The translations under genes were made by a program, and so were the position numbers. Shown piece after piece: positions 8,861 to 17,234 of a stretch of 64,000 nt of DNA (position 1 is its first letter; each line of letters opens with the position of its first letter). Source of the DNA: Acidobacteriaceae bacterium KBS 146 (GTDB lineage: Bacteria; Acidobacteriota; Terriglobia; Terriglobales; Acidobacteriaceae); NCBI GenBank assembly GCA_000688615.1, contig JHVA01000001.1, forward strand, positions 2,728,001 to 2,792,000. The letters run 5' to 3'. The notes beneath the pieces were generated by a model. The model saw only the letters and a list, made by a program, of their open reading frames with translations. It was not told the origin of the DNA and did not search any database.

Positions 8861-9361
8861 ATGACTTTCCAGCGGCCCACCGTTCAGCCCATTCGTCAGC
8901 TCTCCAGCGTCACTCTTGCTCCGGAGATCCTCAACCAGCTTCAAAGCGCGGCCAGCAATCTCCGTGCTGCGGTCGGCTTCAGTCCCGTCCTGCTTACCGG
9001 CAACCCCTCCACCACCGCTGACGCCGCCGAAGCCATCGCTCGCGAAACTGGCAAGCAACTGGTACGCATCGACCTCGCCGCCATTACCTCCAAATACATC
9101 GGCGAAACCGAAAAGAACCTCGACCGTATCCTGGCCTCCGCCGACCCCTCACAGAGCATCCTCTTCTTCGACGAGGCAGATTCGCTCTTCGGCAAGCGCA
9201 CCGAGGTTCAGGACAGTCACGACCGATACGCTAACACTGAGATCACATACCTGCTCCAGCGTCTCGAGTCCTTTCATGGCACCGCCATCCTTGCCACCCG
9301 TGAACCTGTCGACACGCCGCCTGACAGGCCATTCCGGCACATCATCCGGCTGACGAGGTAA
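8861..9361 (+). CDS. Small AAA-like protein with degenerate P-loop
   Basis: 166 residues covering only the core of an AAA+ domain. Residues 100-107 (ILFFDEAD) are a good Walker B, preceded by [14 protein letters not shown] (78-90) and followed by [18 protein letters not shown], the string typical of the ATPase encoded with contractile-injection-like clusters and of similar ClpX/FtsH-like AAA domains. At the Walker A position it reads [17 protein letters not shown] (residues 45-60), so the GxxGxGKT loop and its essential lysine are missing. The frame stops at a point matching the sensor/arginine-finger region ([12 protein letters not shown]), so the C-terminal lid is absent. It may be a remnant or a non-hydrolysing regulator. 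No injection-system genes are nearby. Confidence 0.7.
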   Translation: MTFQRPTVQPIRQLSSVTLAPEILNQLQSAASNLRAAVGFSPVLLTGNPSTTADAAEAIARETGKQLVRIDLAAITSKYIGETEKNLDRILASADPSQSILFFDEADSLFGKRTEVQDSHDRYANTEITYLLQRLESFHGTAILATREPVDTPPDRPFRHIIRLTR

Positions 9362-9567
9362 GCAACGTCAGCACCACAACAGCAGCGCGTTTCGCTGAGC
9401 GCCCTTCACCAAAAAGATTTTCGCGACCAGAGAACCATCCTTCACTTTCCTGCGTCCCATAGGTGTCGGATCAGCAAATTTTGACAAGAAAATCAACGAT
9501 CCGATCTCTTCTCGATCTGGTGGAACGTGGAGTTCATCTCCGACCCGGCGAGAGAGGGAGGAAGACC

Positions 9568-9807
9568 ATGGCTGTCACGCCTGTGTTTACATGCCTCTGC
9601 GGAATTCAGAAAAAGTCCACTAACCATTGGGTTCTAGCGTCGGTGACTCCTGCCGGGATTACCTTTATGCCTTGGGACTGGAAGCTCGCCCAGAACGACG
9701 ACATCATCGTCCTTTGTGGCGAGAACTGCGCTACCTCCCTGCTCAGCCGCTCCCTCGGTGAGTGGAAACACGGCGCGGCCAATGAGGCGGAGCTCATGAG
9801 CGCGTAG
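9568..9807 (+). CDS. Hypothetical protein with paired Cys motifs
   Basis: 79 residues from the ATG at 9568, chosen because GGGAGGAAGACC directly precedes it; a GTG 105 bases upstream in the same frame lacks such a site. The product starts MAVTPVFTCLCGIQKKSTNH, has a CLCG pair near residue 9 and CGENCA near residue 52, and no signal peptide or membrane segment. The spacing (CxC about 42 residues before CxxxC) could bind a metal, but there is no clear zinc-ribbon match. I do not recognise the family. It lies between the AAA-like gene and the lipid kinase gene with separate spacing to both. Confidence 0.5.
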   Translation: MAVTPVFTCLCGIQKKSTNHWVLASVTPAGITFMPWDWKLAQNDDIIVLCGENCATSLLSRSLGEWKHGAANEAELMSA

Positions 9808-9990
9808 TAGGTCGTTCCTCCTTAGGATCTGTATCTTGCAAGACCGAGCAGGTTGTCTTTGTCCTCGTTCCCTCACCGCGACGGTTCCTCCGCTTCTCCT
9901 CAAAGATTCACAGTCGTCGCTCCGAAGCATCGCAAAGTCGTCTTAGGCGAGCGGCAACCTGACTGACGCGTTAGCGGTTAGGATGAACCC

Positions 9991-10935
9991 GTGCGCAAGA
10001 TTCTTTTGCTGGTCAATCCCCTCTTTGATTCGCATCGGCGACGATATCTTCCCGGCATCTTCAACGTCTTTCGTGATGCCGGATTGCAGTTCGAAGTCCT
10101 GGAAACCAGCCCGGATCGCGCCACCAATCTTTTGCTTCGGGACAAGGTCGCGAACAACATCGATGCCATCTTCGTCTGTGGAGGCGACGGCACCATCTTC
10201 GATACGTTGCAGTGGCTTGCCGGCTCGGAGGTGCCCCTCGGAATCATTCCGTTCGGGACAGGAAACGTCCTCGCCCAAAACCTCAGGATTCCTCGTAATC
10301 CCGCACAGGCTGCGCGTTGGCTCCTCAACACAACCCCTCTCACCGTCCCGCTGGGAAAGATCACTTGCCCAGCTGCGAACGGCACGGATACCTGGTTCTT
10401 CGCCATGGCCGCAGGAATGGGTGGCCACGCTGCGATGATGCGCGCCGCAGCGCGCTTTCGCAAACATAGCGCGGGGCGGCTCGCCTATTTCATGGCAGGT
10501 TTTGAGACTCTCCTGACTTACCCCCTGCAGCCATTCCAGATCGAAATCACCACCCTCTCTGGAGAAGTTCTCCAAAGAAGGGCCTCCGAAGTCATCGCGG
10601 TCCACGTCGCTGAGCTCAACCTCTGGCGTCCCGGTGGCGGTCTGCAACTCCCGTTCCTTCGTCTCGCAAGTGTCGAGACCGCCTCGCGGCCCCAACTGCT
10701 GAAGGCCTCTCTGGAAGCACTCGTCCTCGGCGCAGGGCAGCGTCATCGTCAGCCTGCTCAGAACGCAGCCGCTCGATACGAAGATGTACTCCGAGTCGCA
10801 TGCACCCCCCTCTCCGGGCACACTTACAGCCAGCCGATTGCAATCGAGGCCGATGGCGAGGTTCTTGGTTACTCTTCTGCCATCATCGAGATGGCCGGAG
10901 CCTCCATCAGGCTGTTGGCCCAAGTCTCCGTTTAG
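9991..10935 (+). CDS. Diacylglycerol kinase-type lipid kinase (YegS/DagK family)
   Basis: 314 residues from a GTG. The catalytic domain has the nucleotide-binding GGDGT (64-68) and IPFGTGNVLA (86-95, GTGN) motifs of the diacylglycerol/sphingosine kinase fold, starting from KILLLVNP. The C-terminal beta-sandwich ends with EADGEVLGYSSAIIEM, the usual 'IDGE' strand. Family members phosphorylate diacylglycerol, other lipids or isoprenoid-like substrates with ATP; the substrate here is unknown. It is convergent with the sulfurtransferase gene (only 5 bases between stops). Confidence 0.9.
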   Translation: MRKILLLVNPLFDSHRRRYLPGIFNVFRDAGLQFEVLETSPDRATNLLLRDKVANNIDAIFVCGGDGTIFDTLQWLAGSEVPLGIIPFGTGNVLAQNLRIPRNPAQAARWLLNTTPLTVPLGKITCPAANGTDTWFFAMAAGMGGHAAMMRAAARFRKHSAGRLAYFMAGFETLLTYPLQPFQIEITTLSGEVLQRRASEVIAVHVAELNLWRPGGGLQLPFLRLASVETASRPQLLKASLEALVLGAGQRHRQPAQNAAARYEDVLRVACTPLSGHTYSQPIAIEADGEVLGYSSAIIEMAGASIRLLAQVSV

Positions 10936-10940
10936 CGCGC

Positions 10941-11777
10941 TTACTCTTTCTCGATCACCGCTTCGGGGCGCTGCGCATACTCCGCCCACGAGCCGTCATA
11001 CAGGCTCACCTGTTTTGCGCCCGCAATCTCCAGTCCCAACGCAATGACAGCTGCCGTCACTCCCGACCCACAGGTCGTCGTGATTGGCTTCGCCAGATCG
11101 ACACCCTTCGCCGCAAACAGATCGCGTAGACCATCCGCGTCTTTCATGCGCCCACCTTCGGCCAATTCGGTAAAAGGAACCGAGGTCGCACCCGGCATAT
11201 GGCCGGAGCTCAATCCCGGTCGCGGTTCCGGAGCCGTGCCGGCAAACCGGCCCGCAGAGCGGGCATCCAGAATCTGCGCCCGGTCTGCAATCATGTGCTG
11301 GACCTGCTCAAAGCTCTTCACCACATCCGTTTGAAGTTGCGCCGTAAACTTCGCGGCATCACGATGTACCGGTCCGGATTCCACCGGCATGCCTGCCCCC
11401 ATCCACGCATCCAACCCTCCATCCAGCAGGAAGACGTCTCGTACGCCAAAGGTGCGCAGCATCCACCACGCTCGCGGAGCGGAGAACACCCCCGTCTGCT
11501 CATACACAACGACGGTCATTCCATCGCCGACCCCCAGTTCCGTCATCTTCCGCGAGAACTCCTCGGCGTTGGGCAGCATATGGGGCAGCGTGGTCGTGTG
11601 ATCGGAGAGCTCGTCGATATCGAAGAACACCGCGCCTGGAATATGACGTTCCATGTAGCGTCCGCGCGTATCGACAGCCGGCGTCACCCCCACAGGAGGG
11701 AGAGTTGCATCGAGAACAACTGTTTTAGGATCGTCGAGACGGGAAGCGAGCCAGGAGACCGAGACCAGAGCATTCAT
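10941..11777 (-). CDS. sseA: 3-mercaptopyruvate/thiosulfate sulfurtransferase
   Basis: 278 residues from the ATG at 11777 (MNALVSVSWLASRL), which matches the usual start of the family. A longer start at 11849 has an AGGAG site but adds residues unlike the family. Two rhodanese domains are visible: the inactive N-terminal one with SVSWLASRLDDPKTVVLDAT, and the C-terminal catalytic one with the persulfide-forming Cys236 in TTCGSGVTAAVIAL. CGSGVTA is the loop of mercaptopyruvate sulfurtransferases rather than the CRKGVT-type loop of thiosulfate enzymes, so mercaptopyruvate is the likelier donor. Cytoplasmic or periplasmic location is undecided, as no signal peptide is seen. Confidence 0.88.
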   Translation of the reverse strand: MNALVSVSWLASRLDDPKTVVLDATLPPVGVTPAVDTRGRYMERHIPGAVFFDIDELSDHTTTLPHMLPNAEEFSRKMTELGVGDGMTVVVYEQTGVFSAPRAWWMLRTFGVRDVFLLDGGLDAWMGAGMPVESGPVHRDAAKFTAQLQTDVVKSFEQVQHMIADRAQILDARSAGRFAGTAPEPRPGLSSGHMPGATSVPFTELAEGGRMKDADGLRDLFAAKGVDLAKPITTTCGSGVTAAVIALGLEIAGAKQVSLYDGSWAEYAQRPEAVIEKE

Positions 11778-12000
11778 GGTTACCAGCTTATCGTTTCGTC
11801 CCGGAAGCTCGGGAGGTGTTTCTTGACATTGAAATCCACGAAATGCCATCCTCTACCTGCTCCTAAACTTCCCAAATGCAATGGCATCCGTCATCAGGAC
11901 TGCCTTGCGTCTCCAGGCTCCTCATTTCTTCGCTCGGACACAGCGTAGGCTGAGGCGATTCATCGGGCCCCATCGACATTTTTTTCGCGAGAGGCTTCGT

Positions 12001-15000
12001 ATGAAGATCCTTCGTCTTACGCTTTGTCTGCTGATCCCGTCCTTACCTGCCCTGGCCTATGCTCAGTGCAACGGCAACGACTCCAAAGCCCCGTGCTTCA
12101 CGAACAATTCCGACATTCTGGACGGCCGCACTGCGCTCCTCCAGGACGACGATCTCGTCTTCAACGGATTGCTGTTTGGCCCCGATCTGAACTTTGTCGG
12201 AGGAGGAGGCTGGGACCTCTCCACCGCGAACTCTCAGATCTCGTTGGCAGGATCATCACAAGCCGGTAATCTCGGTCCGATCACCTCAAATTTCCTTGCT
12301 TTGAGCGGTCGCATGTTCAATCAGGCCGCTCCGCAGGTCATCAGCGCGGTGGGTGTGTCGAATGGAGCTGCGAGCGCATTCCTGGATAGCTCGAATTATG
12401 CGCAAACTCCTTCGATCCCTGCCATGCCAGCTCTCGATGGCGCCTCCCAGATCTATGGTGCGGCAGGCGATTTTCTCGGCAATGGAGTGGACCAGATGGT
12501 GGTCGTCGCCGTCCACCTCGATCCTCCCGTCCAGAAACTCATCTTTCAGGCGATCGTCGCGAAAAATCCTGACGACTACAGCAGTGGTTTCTATACAGGA
12601 CCCGCAAGCTCGGGCGTCAACAATGCGTCCAGCGTTTACGCCGTTACCTCTGGCGTCTTTACCGACCGCCAGGATGGTCAGCCCAAACCTCTTGCGCAGA
12701 TCGCGGTTCTGTCCGGAAATCCTGCGAACGGCAAAGGCCTAACGCTCTCGCTCTATAGCCTGACTTCAAGCCTCGGATTCACGACCGGCAAAAGCATCAA
12801 CCTTGCCCTTCCCGAAGGAAACATCAATCTGCAAAGTGTTTCGATCGTCTCCGGCCGTTTTGCGGGCAGCGGTCACGATCAACTTGTTATCGCCTACGCC
12901 GGTCCCGTCGGCGACAACGTCAAACTGATGTCGGTCGACTTCGATGCAAGCGGAAATCCGATTCAGAACTCAAATGCCGCCTACACGTTCACCGACGCGA
13001 CGATGCAGCCTTTCACCGGTCAACAGTACGGCGGAGCCGTCTGGCTGGCGAAGGGACGCTTTGACTGGTTCAGCTCGACCGATCAGCTGGCATTTACGAT
13101 CGCGACCGGCGGATCGCAGACCGGAGGCCGAACCGGCATCGCCAGCTTCGATAGCACCATGAAGCCGACCATCCTTTCCCAGGCCTATGTTCCGAGTTCT
13201 GGACAGCGATGCCACTTCGCTCTGGCCGCGGGACGATATGACCATCTGCAGCAAAACGGATCTCCCGACCCAACCTTGCAACTCGCCGATATCACCACCG
13301 ACTGCGGGGGATCCGGCAACATGTATCTGCAGATTTATAACGTCCAGAGCGCGTCCAACTATGCCATCAGCCTGGCGAGTTCAGAAAATGTCGGACAGTT
13401 CTATACCGGTGGCACTTATCCAGCAACCAGCCGCAGCATCGCTACCCCGATCGCTATCTCTCTCGGTGCTGGAGACCTCCAGATGCGTTCGATCGAGCTT
13501 GGGCCTCCGGAAAAAGCAACCGTCACCGGGCATATCCAACCTGATTTTGTGCTCGGAGTTCCCCCCATGCACGTGGACTGGATCACTCCGGCTGGACAAT
13601 CTACCCCAGAAGTTCTGAACGTCTCCGTCTTTCCAGCCACCTTCAACACCGGCTATACATTCCAGAGCGGACAGAGCGGAACGGTAAGCCGGTCAGGAAC
13701 CACCAGCTACACCGCCGCTACCAAGGAAACTGCCAGCGAGAAGGTCTCCTACGGCATCCCCGGGCTTGCCAGTGTCAGCGTGGAGAGCAAGCAGGCCGCC
13801 TCGCAGATTCACCAGAACACCACCTCGCAGAAGTACAACACGTACTCCGGCCAGACCAGCGGATTTTCGACGAGAACCATCTTCGATGATGTCGTCGCTG
13901 CCACCACCAGCCAGATGAACATCTACAGCTATCGCGTCATCGGCCAGTGCGCGCCCTCTGCCAATGCACCCGCTACCGAGGGATGCGCCGCAGGCACTCT
14001 GCCGGTCTACATGCAGTTCTCCGGCCCCGACAACGTCAATTACATCCAGGCTGCGGAAGGCCGCAATCTGGAGTGGTATCAGCCCGTCTGGGAACCCGGC
14101 AATGTATTCTCCTATCCCGCAAACGAGCAGCAGCTTGTAGAAGATCTCGGTGGCGGGACCACATTCCAGCCCCTCACCCCCACCGACAATCTATGGGACT
14201 CGCAGACCGCCTCCGCCGTCGTCGCCAACTGGACCGCGGGAAATGGAAGCAGCGTCAGCAGCGGCTCCACCTCAACCCACACCTTCGATGCGTCGGTCTC
14301 CGCATCCGGAAGCGTCAGCTTCGACGGCTTCGGCGCGTCGGCAAGTGCAGGCTTCGATTACAACACCAGCTCCTCAACCAGCACACTGAATCAGTCGACC
14401 AGCACGGTCTCCGATTCCCAGGGAATCACACTCAATCGCGGTGTAGGCGGAGGTCCGATCAGCTCCGCTGTCTACGACTATCAGGGACAGTCCTTCATCT
14501 ACGGTCAGAACGCGCCGGAAGGAACCATCCAGACAGACGCAACACCGCCGACCACCGTCAAAGCCCAGGGATACATCGCTGCAGCGCACGCCGTCGATGT
14601 ACTCAGTCAGGGCTCCATCAACTCAGGAAACTTCTGGCCCCAGGCCTACGCTGCAGCGCCGGATATCGCTCTCAATCATCCTCAGCGATGGCTGCAGAAG
14701 ACGCCCTCCGGCGTAAACCCGCAGCAGGTTCAGTTCAACTGCCCCATCGGCTACATCTCGTCCCTGGCTTCGCCTTCCTGTTCCTCTTCGCCGCAACAGC
14801 CAACGCCCGCCAATGTAGCCGACGCTCCTTTCTACGAGATGAAGGGCCTCTTCGTGACTCCCGGAACTACATGGAGCGGTCCGCAGATTACCCAGACTTC
14901 GCTGGGCAGCAAGGTCAATCTTCGTGCCCGCATCTACAACTACAGCCTTGCGAACCTGCCCGCAGGATCCACCCTGCACGTGCAGTTTTATGCCCAGCCC

Positions 15001-16017
15001 TGGGGAATCGGCGAGTTCGCCAGCCTTCCCGGAAACCCGAATCAGTTCGCAAAGGCCATCTATCTCGGTGAAGGTACCGATGTCACCGGCAATCCGCTCC
15101 AACCGGTCCCGGCCTATTGCGGAGGCGCGACCGACGGCGGCGATCCTTGCCTGAACTCCGCCGTCCGCAATTGGGAGTACGCCTACGCCAGTTGGGATAC
15201 AAGCAAAAATGGCGTCCAGCCGAACAGCCGATGGAAGTTCTGGGTGCTGGTCTGGGTCGAGCAAAACGGAAAACTTCTTCCCGAAATCCCCGGACACGGT
15301 CTCGCGTCCCTTCCCGAAGGACCATATAACTCGCTCGGAGACGTTCCCATCGAGCCCTACTCGAACAACCTGGGCTACTACAACCAGATCTTCACCGTGG
15401 GTGCAGCAAACAGCGTTGGCAGCCCCGGTCGCCCGAACATCAGGCCTAGCCTGATCCTTTCTCAGGTTGGTCTCCGCGAGGGAAGGAGGCCGCTGCGGGA
15501 TCACACCGCGAAGATCTCCGCGCGGCTGCGCTCAACCGGCCAGGAGATCCGCGAAGCATTCGCCTACTACTACGACGGAAATCCCGATCGTAACGGTGTT
15601 CTATTTGACATGCAGAAGATCGATCACATCCCCTCCGGCCAGGGAGTGGTCGACACCGCTAACTTCACTCCAAAAACCTGCGGTCCGCACTTCATCTACG
15701 TGCAGGCCGTTCCTCTCGGTTCGCAGGCTCGTACGACGACCCTGATGACTGGCTTCAACGTGACCGTCGATCCTCTGCCACAGGTGCAGGGATTGGCTCG
15801 TTACGTACAGGCGATGTCAATCTCCGCTGGACTGAAACAGCAGCTTCTTACGTTCTTGCAGGAATCGGAGCGGGCCTATCAGCAAGGGAATGCCGCCCTG
15901 GGAAATGTCAGACTCGAACAGTTCAAGATTGCTGTCGATATCAACCGCAGACAGATTCCGGATAGCAACGAGGAGGCCATCCGGGCAGAGCTTCTGGATC
16001 TGCAACGTTGCCGCTAG
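12001..16017 (+). CDS. Large secreted multidomain protein (propeller-like, Ser/Thr-rich beta region, FIMAH-like tail)
   Basis: 1338 residues. The start at 12001 is chosen because it gives a clean signal peptide (MKILRLTLCLLIPSLPALAY, cleavage near AYAQ). Residues about 120-480 contain spaced strands resembling FG-GAP propeller blades (GDFLGNGVDQMVVVA, GRFAGSGHDQLVIAYA, KGRFDWFSSTDQLAFTIA). Residues about 560-900 are rich in alternating Ser/Thr/Gly with hydrophobics (VSYGIPGLASVSVESK, SASGSVSFDGFGASASAGF), like the amphipathic hairpins of aerolysin-type pore formers, though this likeness is only by eye. Residues 1000-1260 look like Ig/CARDB-type strands. The last ~75 residues (LARYVQAMSISAGLKQQLLT, AYQQGNAALGNVRLEQF) resemble the helical FIMAH domain. 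Function unknown. Confidence 0.75.
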   Translation: MKILRLTLCLLIPSLPALAYAQCNGNDSKAPCFTNNSDILDGRTALLQDDDLVFNGLLFGPDLNFVGGGGWDLSTANSQISLAGSSQAGNLGPITSNFLALSGRMFNQAAPQVISAVGVSNGAASAFLDSSNYAQTPSIPAMPALDGASQIYGAAGDFLGNGVDQMVVVAVHLDPPVQKLIFQAIVAKNPDDYSSGFYTGPASSGVNNASSVYAVTSGVFTDRQDGQPKPLAQIAVLSGNPANGKGLTLSLYSLTSSLGFTTGKSINLALPEGNINLQSVSIVSGRFAGSGHDQLVIAYAGPVGDNVKLMSVDFDASGNPIQNSNAAYTFTDATMQPFTGQQYGGAVWLAKGRFDWFSSTDQLAFTIATGGSQTGGRTGIASFDSTMKPTILSQAYVPSSGQRCHFALAAGRYDHLQQNGSPDPTLQLADITTDCGGSGNMYLQIYNVQSASNYAISLASSENVGQFYTGGTYPATSRSIATPIAISLGAGDLQMRSIELGPPEKATVTGHIQPDFVLGVPPMHVDWITPAGQSTPEVLNVSVFPATFNTGYTFQSGQSGTVSRSGTTSYTAATKETASEKVSYGIPGLASVSVESKQAASQIHQNTTSQKYNTYSGQTSGFSTRTIFDDVVAATTSQMNIYSYRVIGQCAPSANAPATEGCAAGTLPVYMQFSGPDNVNYIQAAEGRNLEWYQPVWEPGNVFSYPANEQQLVEDLGGGTTFQPLTPTDNLWDSQTASAVVANWTAGNGSSVSSGSTSTHTFDASVSASGSVSFDGFGASASAGFDYNTSSSTSTLNQSTSTVSDSQGITLNRGVGGGPISSAVYDYQGQSFIYGQNAPEGTIQTDATPPTTVKAQGYIAAAHAVDVLSQGSINSGNFWPQAYAAAPDIALNHPQRWLQKTPSGVNPQQVQFNCPIGYISSLASPSCSSSPQQPTPANVADAPFYEMKGLFVTPGTTWSGPQITQTSLGSKVNLRARIYNYSLANLPAGSTLHVQFYAQPWGIGEFASLPGNPNQFAKAIYLGEGTDVTGNPLQPVPAYCGGATDGGDPCLNSAVRNWEYAYASWDTSKNGVQPNSRWKFWVLVWVEQNGKLLPEIPGHGLASLPEGPYNSLGDVPIEPYSNNLGYYNQIFTVGAANSVGSPGRPNIRPSLILSQVGLREGRRPLRDHTAKISARLRSTGQEIREAFAYYYDGNPDRNGVLFDMQKIDHIPSGQGVVDTANFTPKTCGPHFIYVQAVPLGSQARTTTLMTGFNVTVDPLPQVQGLARYVQAMSISAGLKQQLLTFLQESERAYQQGNAALGNVRLEQFKIAVDINRRQIPDSNEEAIRAELLDLQRCR

Positions 16018-16050
16018 TGCTGTGAGTTCGAAATCGACACCACAACAGGT

Positions 16051-16098
16051 CTCATCCTGAACGAAACGCGTCAGCACGGAGTCGAAGGATCAGCGGTT
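16051..16098. repeat. Copy A of an intergenic repeat (TCATCCTGA...GTCGAAGGATC)
   Basis: About 47 bases beginning TCATCCTGAACGAAACGCGT and ending GGAGTCGAAGGATCAGCGGTT match the left part of the element at 22260 with about six mismatches. It lies between two convergent genes. No matching right arm was found here. Confidence 0.7.
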
Positions 16099-16161
16099 AG
16101 ACCGTTTGGCGCGATTGAGAACTCGCTCATCACTCATCATATTGGGGAGACATGGCTGCCT

Positions 16162-17115
16162 TCATTCCGAAATCATATGGATCGATCGCAGCCATGTCTC
16201 CACCAGCTCCGGCCACGCCGTTACAGGAAGCTTCGTGCGCCGCAACCCGAAGGCGTGCCCACCCTGCGCGTACAGATGCATCTCCACAGGAACTCCTGCT
16301 TTCTTCAGAGCGACGTAATAGCTCAGCGAGTCTTCCACGCGATCAACATGGTCATCCTCGTTCTGTAACAGAAAGGTCGGCGGCGTCTCCCTGGTGATGT
16401 TGTCCCGAATATCCGGGTTGAGCTCGATACTGTTCTTCGCAAGCGAAAGATGCCCCGGATAAATCGCCACGGCAAAATCCGGACGGCAGCTCTCCCGATC
16501 TGCGGCGTCGACCGGCGGATACAAACGCCGCGCGAAGTGCACGCTGATCGCTGTCACCATGTGTCCACCCGCAGAAAATCCCAGGACGCCGATCTTGTGC
16601 GGATCGATGTGCCATTCCGCCGCGTGGAACCGTAGCAGTCCCACCGTCCTCTGTACATCTTCGAGCGCCGTAGGCGCCTTCGGGTGGATGTTGCACTGAC
16701 AATCGTCATGCCATGCTGGTCCCGAATCCGGCACGCGATATTTCAGCAGAACGCACGTAATCCCTTTGGACGTCAGCCAGTCGCAGGCCTCCGTCCCTTC
16801 AAGATCGATCGCCAGGATGGAGTAGCCCCCACCGGGAAACACGACGACCGCTGCGCCGGTGTTCTTCCCCGTCGGCGAATAGACTGTCATCGTTGGCTTC
16901 GAGACATTTTCGATATAGGCCCATGGCTTCCCCGCAACCAGGTCCTTCGTATCTTCCTTCACCGTCTCTGGACCTTTGGCAGCTTGCGCATCAGGTATCG
17001 CTCCCGGCCATAGTGGCATCTGCACATGTCCGGGCGATGGTTGCCACACAGGTGTCTGCGCGCCCATGCTGCACAGTGCACACAAGGTAAAGAGAGCACC
17101 AATCAAAAACCTCAT
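16162..17115 (-). CDS. Exported alpha/beta-hydrolase (acetyl-esterase-like)
   Basis: 317 residues with an N-terminal signal peptide (residues 1-19, ending CSMGAQ). The oxyanion-hole motif FPGGGY is at 93-98, the nucleophile Ser181 in GFSAGGH, and a likely catalytic His287 in QGGHAFGLR, with an acidic residue in LQNEDDHVD. This is the layout of the BD-FAE/acetyl-xylan-esterase-like hydrolases that many acidobacteria export to deacetylate plant polysaccharides; the substrate is inferred. It is 119 bases downstream of the sulfatase on the same strand and may be cotranscribed, suggesting joint work on a decorated polysaccharide. Confidence 0.85.
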   Translation of the reverse strand: MRFLIGALFTLCALCSMGAQTPVWQPSPGHVQMPLWPGAIPDAQAAKGPETVKEDTKDLVAGKPWAYIENVSKPTMTVYSPTGKNTGAAVVVFPGGGYSILAIDLEGTEACDWLTSKGITCVLLKYRVPDSGPAWHDDCQCNIHPKAPTALEDVQRTVGLLRFHAAEWHIDPHKIGVLGFSAGGHMVTAISVHFARRLYPPVDAADRESCRPDFAVAIYPGHLSLAKNSIELNPDIRDNITRETPPTFLLQNEDDHVDRVEDSLSYYVALKKAGVPVEMHLYAQGGHAFGLRRTKLPVTAWPELVETWLRSIHMISE

Positions 17116-17234
17116 TCACGATCCCCACACAAGATATCTCGCCGGCTTGCAGTCGGCTGAACTGAGTGTAGGACTGCGGCTATAGGGTTTTGCCGTCCAT
17201 TGTGCAGGGAATCGATTCCGTCAACAAAGACAGA

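Noticed and set aside
8861..9361. Evidence for a contractile injection system
   Set aside because: Only the AAA-like segment is present. No sheath, tube, baseplate or spike genes occur in the flanking 10 kb.
13947..15071. A 374-codon alternative frame inside the large secreted protein gene
   Set aside because: It is Arg/Gln/His-rich out-of-frame translation of a gene with a signal peptide and coherent domains.
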